Assembly (NCBI GenBank): GCA_018894105.1 | Contig: CM032117.1 | Span: forward strand, 45,804,501 to 45,868,500 | Source of the DNA: Jacaranda mimosifolia | Taxonomy: Eukaryota > Streptophyta > Magnoliopsida > Lamiales > Bignoniaceae | DNA length: 64,000 nucleotides | Direction of reading: 5' to 3' | Shown here: in pieces, positions 11,701 to 22,247 of the stretch | Position numbering within the stretch: the stretch's first letter is position 1 | How the letters are laid out: every line of letters begins with the position of its first letter | Program-made: the position numbers and the translations under genes | Notes under the pieces: generated by a model | What the model was told of the DNA's origin: nothing | The model's input: only the letters and a program-made list of their open reading frames with translations | Database searches by the model: none

Positions 11701-14700
11701 ACTGAACTTTACGCCATCCGCTAGAAGTGCCCATATCTTTATCTCCTGCCTTATCTACTAAACTAGACCCTAAGTTCTTCAAGCTAGAGTTTTTAATCAA
11801 ATAAAGAATGCCCTAGGTGATTATAAAAAGCACAACGTAATTGAGGATTTTCACAGATCACTCTATGGGCATAAAATATCCTTCCATCTAACCCCAACCT
11901 TGAATGTGATTTGAGCATCCTTTGCTCAATCTTTAGACGACTCTATGGGCTGTGCAACAAGGTGGTGGGGTTCCACTTGGGGTGAGTTAATCTATTTTTA
12001 AGGGGAAAATTAAAGCAGGTAAAATCCTTATAAAAGCACGTTAAGAAGAAAAATGGTAAGATAAATTTGGTAAACCAACTGAACAGAAGCAAAGATGATT
12101 TCTCATCCAGATTAAAAGGAGGTGACCATTAAAAAGTTCTAGTTGGAAAACTATCAACGTATGATTAAGTTTCAACAAAATTTCTAGCATAATCATCTTC
12201 TTGTTTCTTGATAATTATATTCTTAGGACAACCAACTAGAACAAATCCTTTCAATGATATAGAGAATGATTTTTTGATTGTTTCAGTGAATGGTCTTCTG
12301 TGAAAAAATTATTGGTAACCACATATTGGAAGTCGGCAATGAGTGCATGAAATTCTTCCTTGAGGAATGTCATTAGTTCTCCTTGAAAACTCCAGAAGTC
12401 GAACTAGAATCTCTGTGTTCTGTCTTCCTGAAAGAACAACCATAAAGGTTTTTGTCATGCTCTAGGGGAGGTTGGGGTGGAGGCCCCTAATGATTCCCAC
12501 TATTTCAACTGCCAGAAAGCCTTTAGTCTGATGGCCATGGCAGGTATGGCAATTGGCAAGGGAATTCTTTTGGAGTCTAGAGGTAACTTTTGGGGACAAC
12601 ATGAGTATCTAAATTGTTTTGTACCTATTAACTAGTTAGGTTTTTGTCAGGTGGTGAAATGTCTTTTAGTTTTATGTTTCTGAAGTTTATTAATTTTTCC
12701 TTTTTTCCTTTACCTTGAAATGTAAGGGTGGTTGTGTCATACTCCAAGCCTTGGTACCATAACAATCGCCGCAAACTCTTGAGAACATTCTGAAAGCCAG
12801 CAAAGTTATAATCCACAAATAATCTATAAAATCACCCTGCACAATGTCGAACATAGACATGGACTTGGCTATTATACAATTGATTTCTTTGGCCACGTGG
12901 TTTAAACACATTTGCAAGGTGAAGACTAATTTGAGCTAGTTGCTAGTGAACTCATTATTACAGAATCTAGCTTGCAGGTGCCCATTCCGTGGCCCTAGAG
13001 CATGATATTTGCTTGGAGTTCCAGTAATGTTTATTTGCATTACAGAAAATGTTTTGGCCAATTAATCTTATTTATTAACCATTTTTATGAATTTATTCTA
13101 GTAGTTTGATTGTTTACTTCGAGTAATTTATCAGGCCAGATCAACATCTTCCTCTTCAGGATTATAGCGTCTTTGCCTGATTTAGGCTAGTTATTGCCAA
13201 CACATGTGTACAACGTACTCTATGGATTTTCATATGTTACCTTGGTAGCAGCAAACTTGAAATAGATAAGGGAGTCTTTGAAGTGGTTTTAATTGATTAT
13301 CTTAGCCAGGGAATGAATGTTTCCTTGAGATTGGTGACAACAATGAGATTAGAGAATATGCATCTGTTCATCGATCTTCACATCCAAATGAAAGAACAGT
13401 ATGTAATATATCCTTTTTCTCATTTTTTCACATTGCTTTGAGATCTGGAGGTGTTCTTTTCATGGATGTAACTATGTCTCAAAAGTTTCATTAACAGATC
13501 ATTGGTGATAACAATCTTATCATGGGATCTTGCCACATAGCCCATGATTGCAAAGTGGGTAACAACAACATTTTTGCAAATAATACTCTATTGGCAGGCC
13601 ATGTTGTTGTGGAGGTGAGTTATAGTTTCTTTTCCTGTATTTTTTAGCTTTCCTTGTCATATTCTGAAATGGTATTACCTCATCCATGGAATGACAAGGT
13701 GATTCAAGTGATTCATTTGCAGGACTATACTCACACAGCAGGGGCAACTGTTATACATCAGTTTTGTCATATTGGTTCTTTTTCTTTCATTGGTGGTGGC
13801 TCAGTGGTATGGATCTTACCTAATCTTGTATCAATTTGTTGTAATGTCTTTTCTCCCTCTGTTTTTACTTTGACACACAAGGCAAATTGGTATGTTATGC
13901 ACAGTCTTGACCCAGCGGATCTTAGAGTAAATATTTGAAGCTATGCTTGTGTCACAAGGAATTTTCTCAACTATAGCCATAAGTTTCTGCTTAAGGAGCA
14001 CAAAAATGTGGCTTGAGATAAGCATCTGCTTGTCAATGTCATAGAACTAAGTGATGACATAAAATATGTGGTGAGTATATGAATGCTTATAACATGAGAT
14101 TCTGGGAGAATGAGACCTCATATCCACCAAATAGAGGAAAGCGTCACAAAGAAAATCTTGCTCTCTATGGCTCTTATGCACTCCAAACTTCTTACATGTC
14201 TCTATTTATCTATGCTTATATATGCTGGAAGCTATCCCTGTTTAATTGGCAGCTGATCATGAGGGAGGATCCCCAGGACATCCACCGCCAATTTCCAAAC
14301 TATTGTTTTCTTACAGATATCCGCGCCAAAATTTTGAATTTTGTATTTTTTATTAGGACTAAATGTTTCCAAATTATGATCAACCTCATTGAACATTCTA
14401 GTTGCTCCTGCAGGCTGGTGCCCCCTTTGACTGCTTGTGCTTATATTTTCAATCTTCTCAGTCTTTTTCTTGTGTCCCCTTCAGACCTTTACTGCATTCC
14501 TATCAAATACCATATCTTCAGTTTGGGGTGAAATTTTGGATGTGGCTGCACACCTGCTGCCCTCAACATCTATCCCATCCCATGACAATCTGCTCCAATG
14601 CTGATGTGCTGTAGGATAGTTGAAAATGAAAATTTACTCCACTTTCTGGAGACTTTTATGACTTTACAGATCACATTTATGCACCCATCAACATATATAG

Positions 14701-15918
14701 GCATTTTCATTTTTTAATATTGTTATTACAACAATTAGAAAGTTGGAAAAATAGAGTAACTCTGAGAATCCAGAAAATTGCAAGATCGTCTCTTCGACTT
14801 CACCTACTGAAATACTTGCCAGAAATGATCATGTTGATGACAGTGTAATTGTGGATGACGAAGATTTCATTCTTATCTGAGCTTGTCTACCTTGAAGGTC
14901 TCTCAAGATGTACCAAAGTACACAATGATCTCTGGTGAACGAGCTGAAATACGTGGATTAAATCTAGAAGGTCTAAGGCGCTGCGGGTTTTCAACTATGG
15001 AGGTTGGTTTTCAGATGGATCATTTTTTTGTTATGCTCTGAATGTATCATATATGATAGTTTTATTCCTCCAATGCCGTTTCCATTCATGTATTGATGGT
15101 TGTGTATCAATATTTTAACCTACTTTTGACCTCCCATTTCTTTTGTAAATTGACATTTGATGGATCTTCCTCCATATGTAACACCTTTTGCTCCTTGAGG
15201 CCATGGGGGCTGGGATGTGCTTCTTTTAGAGCAATAGTGTTACACATCAATAGTGTTTCTTTTTGAATTTGGATTTGATTGTTATGATAATAGGCTAGGA
15301 TAGGTTTAGGAAAAATTGAAAATAAAACTAAATGATACTTCTAATGAAAATGGGTATAGGTAAATGGGTTTTAGCTTGTAAAATGTGAAAGGGGCCTTGG
15401 AAATACAAACTAACTTGCCCATATTGTTATACATCAATTTCTGCTGAGGATGATACCCAAAAGAAAAGGATGCACCGGACATAGTGTTTGCATTATTTTC
15501 TGTTAATTACCTGGCTGGTACAATTCATAAATTAAAAAGATCATGGAAGTCTCACTTCCACTTTCTATCGCATTCTTAAATCTAACAGCATCTCCTATCT
15601 GTTTTAATTACCTGTTCTATCCCAGGTAAAGAGCCTGAGAGCAGCTTACAGAAAAATATTTATGCCTAGTGATGGAAAATTTCAGAGCATTGAAGACCGT
15701 CTGGCTGAATTGGTATTTATATTGCTAGTCTTCTTTTCCTATTCCTTTACCTCCGGGGAATAACTCTGTGCTGTTTCCCCCTAAAATGAATCTTTCAGGA
15801 TAAGGATATGGAATTGGGTCGAGTTCCAGCCGTCTGTTTGTTGATACAATCCATTCGAGATTCCTTTGCGAAGGATCGTCGTGGAATTTGCAAATTTAGG
15901 TCTTGGAGTGGGTCTTAA
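5771..15918 (+). CDS. LPXA: UDP-N-acetylglucosamine acyltransferase (LpxA), mitochondrial
   Basis: LpxA transfers a hydroxyacyl chain from acyl carrier protein to UDP-GlcNAc, the first step of lipid A synthesis; plants keep this pathway in mitochondria. Ten exons give one frame: 5771-5876, 5974-6074, 8296-8420, 8516-8624, 13306-13398, 13498-13614, 13723-13806, 14898-15002, 15626-15712 and 15799-15918. This encodes about 348 residues, close to plant LpxA (about 336). Residues 1-35 are Arg/Ser-rich without acids ([20 protein letters not shown] start), a good mitochondrial presequence. [16 protein letters not shown] opens the left-handed beta-helix of hexapeptide repeats (about residues 52-250). 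The catalytic His lies in CHIAHDC (about His194), and [14 protein letters not shown] and GLNLEGLRR follow, leading to the C-terminal helical domain. All junctions keep phase. The exon 1 donor is uncertain because it abuts a TG repeat (5876, 5885, 5891 and 5897 all keep frame). No coding defect is visible. Confidence 0.93.
5881..5899 (+). repeat. (TG)n microsatellite at the exon 1 donor of LpxA
   Basis: Nine TG dinucleotides run from 5881 to 5898 and end in GTATAC. Several GT donors inside the tract keep the reading frame (exon ends 5876, 5885, 5891, 5897). Tract length could therefore change the N-terminal linker after the presequence, or how well intron 1 is spliced. Confidence 0.8.
6075..8295 (+). 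other. LpxA intron 2
   Basis: This 2.2 kb intron runs from GTATTA after the codon for Gln69 to the acceptor TGTAG. Its open frames are short and show no known domain. I see no recognisable mobile element in it. Confidence 0.75.
9691..10281. mobile_element. hAT-like non-autonomous element in LpxA intron 4
   Basis: The left end TAGGGATGGTAATGCG and the right end (reverse complement TAGGAATGGTAATGGC) form imperfect inverted repeats of about 16 bp. The flanks share ATCTT (ATCTTAG on the left, ATCTTGTG on the right), an eroded copy of an expected 8-bp target duplication. The 590 bp interior is AT-rich, non-coding, and contains the TG/poly-G and AT microsatellites. TIR type and size fit a short hAT derivative; the assignment is an inference. 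Confidence 0.55.
9820..9990. repeat. Microsatellites inside the intronic element
   Basis: An AT-rich stretch leads into (GT)9 at about 9841-9858, an 11-base G run directly after it, and an (AT)n tract at about 9969-9991. These sit inside the hAT-like element rather than in original intron sequence. Confidence 0.8.
10650..12920 (-). pseudogene. LINE-like relic in LpxA intron 4 (tentative)
   Basis: On the minus strand near 11870-11800 a frame reads [20 protein letters not shown], like a decayed CCHC knuckle of a plant LINE ORF1, followed by Gly/Ser/Lys-rich sequence. The longest open frame in the region, 11029-10652 (125 codons), has no domain I know. Another frame at 12917-12690 contains [13 protein letters not shown], faintly like the end of an RNase H domain. 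Stops and frame changes are frequent. The strand agrees among the pieces but their order is not that of an intact LINE. Confidence 0.3.
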
Positions 15919-17498
15919 TATTGCATGCTAGGCGATTTCTGGTCGTCTTTTCAGCTGGGAATACGGTACACTATTAAGCTCCAGTTTATCTAAACTCATC
16001 TGGTTTTTAAATCCATCAGCATTCTTCATTCTTGGTGCTTTGGATCACAGTATTTCCCTGGTCTTTTGCGGCAGATTTCATCCAGCAATCATACATTTGC
16101 AGTCCTGTTGAGATGGAGGCTTTTCTTGTATAATTTGAATGTTAAACTGTTGCAGTTTAGTTCACATCATGAAATTTTTGTCACATCTATAAGACTCAAG
16201 ATTTTGGCTAGGAGAAATGAGTTTGAGCAGTATTGGTGCAAGCTTGTATATTCTACAGTCAGCAATTTGAATTACTCTTCAATGATGTACATGTAGAACT
16301 CTGTCCTTGGTGGCTATTGTATCCGTTGTGTCTGATCCTGAAAAATTTGACATGATATGGGTAAGGACGAATGCTCTTATATCTTGACACTCTTGAGGAA
16401 AATGAACTGCTGACCACTCTTAATTCTTGTTACTCGAATATCTTTATTTTTCTCTAGTTCCAGATGGCTGAATGGATTTGCTTGATATGGTACTTGTCTC
16501 CAATACAGATATCAGAGGGCAGAAAGACATTTGTTTAAAAAACATATTTCTAATTTTTCAATGATTTTTTATGGGACTTGAATTTATATACAATCTAGGT
16601 ATGCGAGTTTACCACCAAGTTATCTATTCCTATGCAGAGAAAATTGACTTTTGTAATCCATTATCTGACAAACAAATTTTGGCTAGATTTTAGAAAAGAA
16701 AATCATATCTTATTAATATATTAAAATTTCTATTGCATACAGATAAATATGGAAATGATGTTAGATTACAAGAATGAGTTGAGATATATATAATGTGTAT
16801 GTATGTGTATATATGTGTGTAGCACAAATAAATAACATGAGATGAAGTATTGAAAATATTTTTAAGAATACAGAAAATATTCAAACACTTCCCTTCAAGT
16901 TGTGTAGCCATAAATCATATTTAATTGTTTGCACACACAAACAAGGATCTTTATATATTAAAATATTTTAAGCTATCTGATAATTCTTGGATCCAAAGAG
17001 CACAGAATAGAAAGTTTATTTGAGCAATTTGAGGTCTGAGTAGACAAGCCGAAGCTTTGAGTAGACAGGATAAAGATCATGGTAAGATTTAATATAGTTG
17101 TGATAAAAATAGATAAAGAATATGATATAATAAGGATGAAAATAGATAGAGATCACAATATAGTTACGACTGAAGTAGAGATCAACGCTTAGCAGCGGCA
17201 AAATAAAAGAATTAATTCATGTTGCCATGATAAGAATTAAACAGAAACAGCAACATACCATAAGAAAATAAGATAGATTTTATAATTAGTTGTGAGTTGT
17301 GACTAAGAAAATCATGATGAGATTTTACTATATTATGACATTTGAATATTTCTTTCTTTCCTTCTTTCTTTGTTTTTTTTCCGCCACACACAGAGAAGTT
17401 AGGGTTTCTTTGTTTCTTTTTTTCTTCTTTTTCTTGCCATCTACTCTGATGCTACGATAGAAAAGATAATGATATTTTATTGATATATCCTTATCCCA

Positions 17499-17500
<2 letters not shown>
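15919..17500 (+). other. LpxA 3' UTR and downstream spacer
   Basis: The LpxA stop is at 15916-15918. The next several hundred bases, including a chance 76-codon frame at 16066-16296, most likely contain the 3' UTR; I could not place the poly(A) site. From 16550 onward the sequence is AT-rich with short TA/TG tracts (16780-16815) and pyrimidine runs (17340-17440). No second gene is seen. Confidence 0.5.

Positions 17501-17506
<6 letters not shown>

Positions 17507-17557
<51 letters not shown>
17507..17557. repeat. Compound (CA)n(TA)n microsatellite
   Basis: About thirteen CA units are followed directly by about twelve TA units, giving a 51 bp compound dinucleotide repeat. It lies between the LpxA gene and the next LTR element. 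Confidence 0.95.
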
Positions 17558-17738
17558 GGAGATGGGGATAAAGTTAGGGTCCATTTATTTGGTGATATAG
17601 GATTTAGAGTGATGTGATGAATTGAGGGATTGAGGTAAGAATTAAGTTGATTTTTTACCTTCAATATTATATTTACTTTGTCGGGTAAAATGAATGATAA
17701 AAATGGATAATTGTGTTGATTATTTACTTGGATGAATG

Positions 17739-18586
17739 TGTAGACATATCAATTTTTGGTCAATTGAGAAGTGAAACGTGTAAAATAATATGCTAGTTAT
17801 TAATTTAAAATTTTCTATTTATATTTTGGAATTTACTAAATTTAATTCCAAAAGATCACTCTAATATTTATTTTATGCTCAAATAAAATATTGACAAGTG
17901 TCAAAGATGAAATGTCTACGTCTATGGACCAATCAAATCGAAGATATTTGATATTATCTATTGATATTTGATATTATTTCTTGATATCCGATATTATCTC
18001 TTGATATTTGATATTATCTTATCAAAGAGATAGTTATCAAAGAAATTCAAGTCAATCTGGAAGTCTCCCATCAAGCATCTATAAAAAGGGGTGACCAAAC
18101 CTCATTCAGCACACAACACAAAATTCCAGCAAGTGAGAGGAGCTTTGAAAGAGTCTAGTAATTATCTCAATTAAATTCAAGGAGATCCACGACGTTTAAG
18201 GCATTTTTTGTGGAACTCATATATCTTAGTGTTTGATTCGAGATTAAAGTGCGAAGCCCTTAGATTCCAAATCAAATTTAAGGAGATCCATGATGTTCAA
18301 GGTATATTTTGACGGAGCTCATATATTTTGACGTTTGATTCGATATCAAGGTGTGAAACCCTTGAATTGGTGTTATTTTCCTCCAAATCAAATTTAAGGA
18401 GATCCATGACATTCAAGGCGTTCTTTGCGAAACTTATTAAATTGAAGATTATATTTGGAAGGGAAGAATCAGAGAATTAGATTAGAGATTGAATCCACAG
18501 TTGATAGATTATAATTTTATTTTATTTGTACAATTTTTCTTGTCTTGTCTTTGTATTTATTGCAGACAAAGAAATTTGCGCTTACA
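17739..18586 (+). repeat. 5' LTR of the gag-only element
   Basis: This LTR is 848 bp. It has a TATA box (TATAAAAAGG at 18080-18089), four 20-bp repeats of a TTGATATTTGATATTATC type at about 17942-18020 in the upstream part, and three imperfect units of roughly 100-117 bp starting with AAGGAGATCCACGA-like sequence near 18178, 18279 and 18396 in the transcribed part. Confidence 0.9.
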
Positions 18587-18649
18587 AATTTTTGGCATGC
18601 CCAGTGGGACGATCTCTACCTCTCATCTCTTTCTTTCATCAAGATTGAA

Positions 18650-19780
18650 GCATGTTCAAGAAGCTGCAATCATCTTCGGAGGTTTCTCCTTCGCTTGTTG
18701 TGGAAAAGATGTTGCCGCATTTTATTAATATGAACAAAGATGGTGGAGACTCAAAAGGAAGAATCTGCATAATCCATTCCTCACTCAACATCAAATTCGT
18801 CAAACACAGTGATGGTGATGGCAACAAGTACTACAACCTTAGAGGAACAAATTACAAATTTGACAAAGGCTATTGAAGGACTCACAAAGCATGTCCAAGA
18901 GTGAGACTTTCAAATCTCTAAATTGATGAGCAAAGTGGACAATCTTCATGTAAACTGTATGGTGGAGAAACAAATTGAGGCTCAGGACAAAGGCAAAATA
19001 TCTACAGGGACACAGCTATCCAAAACTGAAAAGATTGCAACAAAAGAACTAGAAGTTTCCACTAATTCCTATTGACCCATTGAAGGAGTTTATCATGGAG
19101 ACTAATCAAAGATAAGATTGATGAAAGTTTTAAGTCGTCTATGACTTACTCCAAGCCATATACTCAAAGGATTGACAACTTAAAGATGCCAATTGGGTAC
19201 CAACCCCCAAAGTTTCAGCAATTCGATGGCAAGGGCAACCTAAAGCAGCACGTGGCTTATTTAATTGAAACTTGTAATAATGATGGGACATATGGAGATA
19301 ATCTAGTCAAGCGATTTGTTCGATCATTAAAGGATGATGCTTTTGATTGGTACTGACTTGGAGGCAGACTCCATCGATAGTTGGGGGCAACTGGAACAAG
19401 AGTTTCTCAATCATTTTTACAGCACTCGAATGATGATCAACATGATTGAACTCACCAACTCTCACCAGTGGGAAGAAGAGTCTATCATTGACTACATAAA
19501 TCACTGGAGAAATTTGAATCTTAATTGCAAAGATCAATTGTCAGAAGTTTCAGCAATTGAGATGTGTATCCAAGGAATGCATTGGAATCTTTGCTATATA
19601 CTTTAAGGAATTAAACCAAAAACTTTTGAAGATTTGGCAACTTGTGCACACAATATTGAAATGAGCATGAATTTTGATGAACAAGAAAACTCAAGTGATG
19701 CCGATAATGATGAAGATGTTGGGGGAAATTAATTTTCATCTCCTTGATATGAGCTTAAACTATCAATAATGCTCGTAGAT
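18650..19780 (+). pseudogene. Ty3-gypsy gag, frameshifted
   Basis: A coiled-coil-like N-terminal part (LEEQITNLTKAIEGLTKHVQ near 18820-18900) ends in stops. The core gag domain follows: 19141-19356 contains GYQPPKFQQFDGKGN and RSLKDDAFDWY, then reading shifts frame at about 19353. It continues at about 19353-19606 with DLEADSIDSWGQLEQEFLNH, DYINHWRNLNLNCKD and IQGMHWNL. A further stop at 19604 precedes an acidic tail. The size and motifs match the highly conserved gag of a common plant gypsy family. No zinc knuckle is seen. Confidence 0.85.
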
Positions 19781-20490
19781 AAGAGGATAAACTATCTCAA
19801 ATTCTCAAGTCTCCATGTATCCAATTTCATGACTCGACTCTCCAAATCTTCAAATTCAAGATTCAAATCTTCAAGTCTCTAAATTCAAACTCAAGTCTTC
19901 AAATACGAACTCAAGTCTCCAAAACTTCAAGCCAAAGCTCAAGTCTCTAAGTTTCCAAGTCCAAGACTCAAATTTTTAAGTTTCAAAATCAAAGACTCAA
20001 GTCTCCAAGTCTTCAAATTCAAGATTATGTCTCAAGTATTCAAGTCAAGGCTCATGTTTCGAAGTCTTCAAATTCAATGCTCAACTATGCAAATCTCTAA
20101 ATCGACAACTCAAGTCTTCAAGTCTTCAAATTCAAGACTCAAGTCTCTAGATGTCCAAATTCAAGACTCAAGTCTTCAAGTTTCCAAATCAAAGACTCAA
20201 ATCTCCAAGTCTTCAAGTCCAAAGTTTAAGTCTTCAAATTCCAAATACTTCTAGATACGAGCATAAACTATCTGAAAATTTTAAATTAAAGTTTTCTCAT
20301 GTGCTCCTTGATAAGAGCTTAAATTATCAATAAGGCTCCTAAATACGAGCATAAACTATTTAATATTCAAACTCTCCCCATGTAATCCTTGATAAGAACT
20401 TAAATTTTCAATAAGGCTCCTAGGTACGAGCATAAACTATCTAAGTATTCAAATTCTCCCCATGTACTCCTTGATAAGAGTGTAAACTGT
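19738..20490 (+). repeat. 82-bp tandem repeat interrupted by a 29-bp array
   Basis: A unit beginning CTCCTTGATAAGAGCTTAAA and continuing to CTCCCCATGTA recurs near 20303, 20385 and 20467, an 82 bp period. A diverged copy of the same unit lies at 19738, separated from the others by a distinct 29-bp array (about 19796-20235). Both fill the space between gag and the 3' LTR where pol would normally be. Confidence 0.8.
19796..20235 (+). repeat. 29-bp minisatellite
   Basis: About fifteen degenerate units with a 29 bp period start with CTCAAGTCTTCAAGT-like sequence and end with AAATTCAAGA. Three consecutive units near 20109-20195 are exactly 29 bp. The array yields a spurious Ser/Lys/Gln-rich open frame. 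Confidence 0.85.
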
Positions 20491-20829
20491 CTATTAAGTC
20501 AAACTCAAGTAAACTCCTTCACACGAGTATAAAATGTCTATTCAAGTTAAATATGCTCCTTGACACACGAGCCTAAACTGCATGTTACTCTGAACTGCAT
20601 GAGTATAAATTGTATACGGCACACCCATCAAAAGGATATTTACTTTGAATTATATTATGACTTGACCCTTTAAATGGGCACCATAGTTCAAGGAATGCTT
20701 GGAGGATGTTCTTATCGCAAACATATGTGAAAAAATTGAGAGAAAAGAAAATTTTCTCAAATATTTCAAGCCTTGCCTCTTTCGTGGATGATTGACACAT
20801 CTTTTGCCAAGTCTTGAAGTGGGGGCATT

Positions 20830-21690
20830 TGTAGACATATCAATTTTTGGCCAATTGAGAAGTAACAAGTGTAAAATAATATGCTAGTTATTAATTTAAA
20901 ATTTTCTATTTATATTTTGGAATTTACTAAATTTAATTTCAAAAGATCATTCTAGTATTTATTTTATGCTCAAGTCAAATATTGACAAATGTCAAAGATA
21001 AAATGTCTACGTCTATGGACCAATCAAATCGAAGATATTTGATATTATCAATTGATATCTGATATTATTTCTTGATATCCGATATTATCTCTTGACATTT
21101 GATAATATCTTATCAAAGAGATAACTATCAAAGAAGTTCAAGTCAATCTGGAGGTCTCCCGTCAAGCATCTATATAAAGGGGTGACCAAACCTCATTCAA
21201 CACACAACATAAAATTCCAGCAAGTGAGAGGAGCTTTGAAGGAGTCCAGTAATTCTCTCAATTAAATTCAAGGAGATCCACGACGTTTAAGGCATTTTTT
21301 GTGGAACTTATATATCTTAGCGTTTGATTTGAGATTAAGGTGCGGAGCACTCGGATTGATATTATTTTTCTTCAAATCAAATTTAAGGAGATCCACGATG
21401 TTCAAGGTGTTCTTCGTAGAGCTCATATATTTTGACGTTTGATTCGACATTATGGTGCGAAACCCTCGAATTGGTGTTATTTTCCTCCAAATCAAATTTA
21501 AGGAGATCCACAGCATTCAAGGCATTCTTTGCGGAGCTTATTAAATTCAAGATTATATTTGGAAGGGAAGAATCAGATGATTATATTAGAGATTGAATCC
21601 ATAGTTGATAGATGATAATTTTATTTTATTTGTACAAATTTTCTTCTCTTGTCTTTGTATTTATTGTAGACAAAGAAATTTGAGCTTACA
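20830..21690 (+). repeat. 3' LTR of the gag-only element
   Basis: This 861 bp copy of the LTR keeps the TATA box (TATATAAAGG at 21171-21180), the 20-bp repeats (about 21033-21112) and three of the longer internal units (near 21270, 21384 and 21501). It ends CTTACA and is followed by GAATT. Confidence 0.9.
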
Positions 21691-22206
21691 GAATTATTGG
21701 GATAAATTTTAAAATGACTAAAATACTCTTAATTAGGAAAAGAGAGAAATAGAAATAGATATTTGTTGTTTAGTTAGGAATAAGGTATGGAGAATCCTAA
21801 GATTGCCAAATCTTCCACCGCACGACAAGATTGAACTTCAACTCCACATTCACCACTCCTCTAATCTCATATGATGCCATTCAAATTAGCCAAAAATGAC
21901 GAAACACTTGTTCATCAATATGTTTCTGTAAATCTTAAACAATTAGAAAAACTCAATTGGTATAGAATATGATCATTCTCATTGTAATGCTTAAAAATTT
22001 TAGAATTTGCACTATTAGCTAAAGAAAATGCATGTAAGTAATACGTCATTTTAATGACACCACTGAGCCTTCATCGTTTAGGTTATTTGCATAATAATTT
22101 AAAGATATACCAGTGTTTGAATATGCAAGGACGATATTATCCATGTAGCGCTCTAATGGAGAACAGTAATGGTAATATACAATGATGTGAGCATCTATCC
22201 TCTTGC

Positions 22207-22247
<41 letters not shown>

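Larger units (their letters stand above)
8625..13305 (+). other. LpxA intron 4, enlarged by insertions
   Basis: This 4.7 kb intron is bounded by GTTAGT and CTTAG. It holds a hAT-like element (9691-10281), microsatellites around 9820-9990, and a minus-strand LINE-like relic (about 11000-12000). It is by far the longest intron of the gene, and insertions explain much of its length. Confidence 0.8.
17739..21690 (+). mobile_element. gag-only LTR retrotransposon (TR-GAG type)
   Basis: Two similar LTRs bound a 2.2 kb interior: 17739-18586 and 20830-21690, both starting TGTAGACATATC and ending CTTACA. The 5' LTR is followed by TTTTTGGCATGCCCAGTGGG, the usual gypsy primer-side sequence. A purine-rich AAGTGGGGGCATT precedes the 3' LTR. 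Flanks are GAATG and GAATT, a 4-of-5 match to a target duplication. The interior has a gag relic and tandem arrays but no sign of protease, RT, RNase H or integrase, so it must have been mobilised in trans. By eye the LTRs differ at about one base in twenty over the part compared. Confidence 0.9.
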
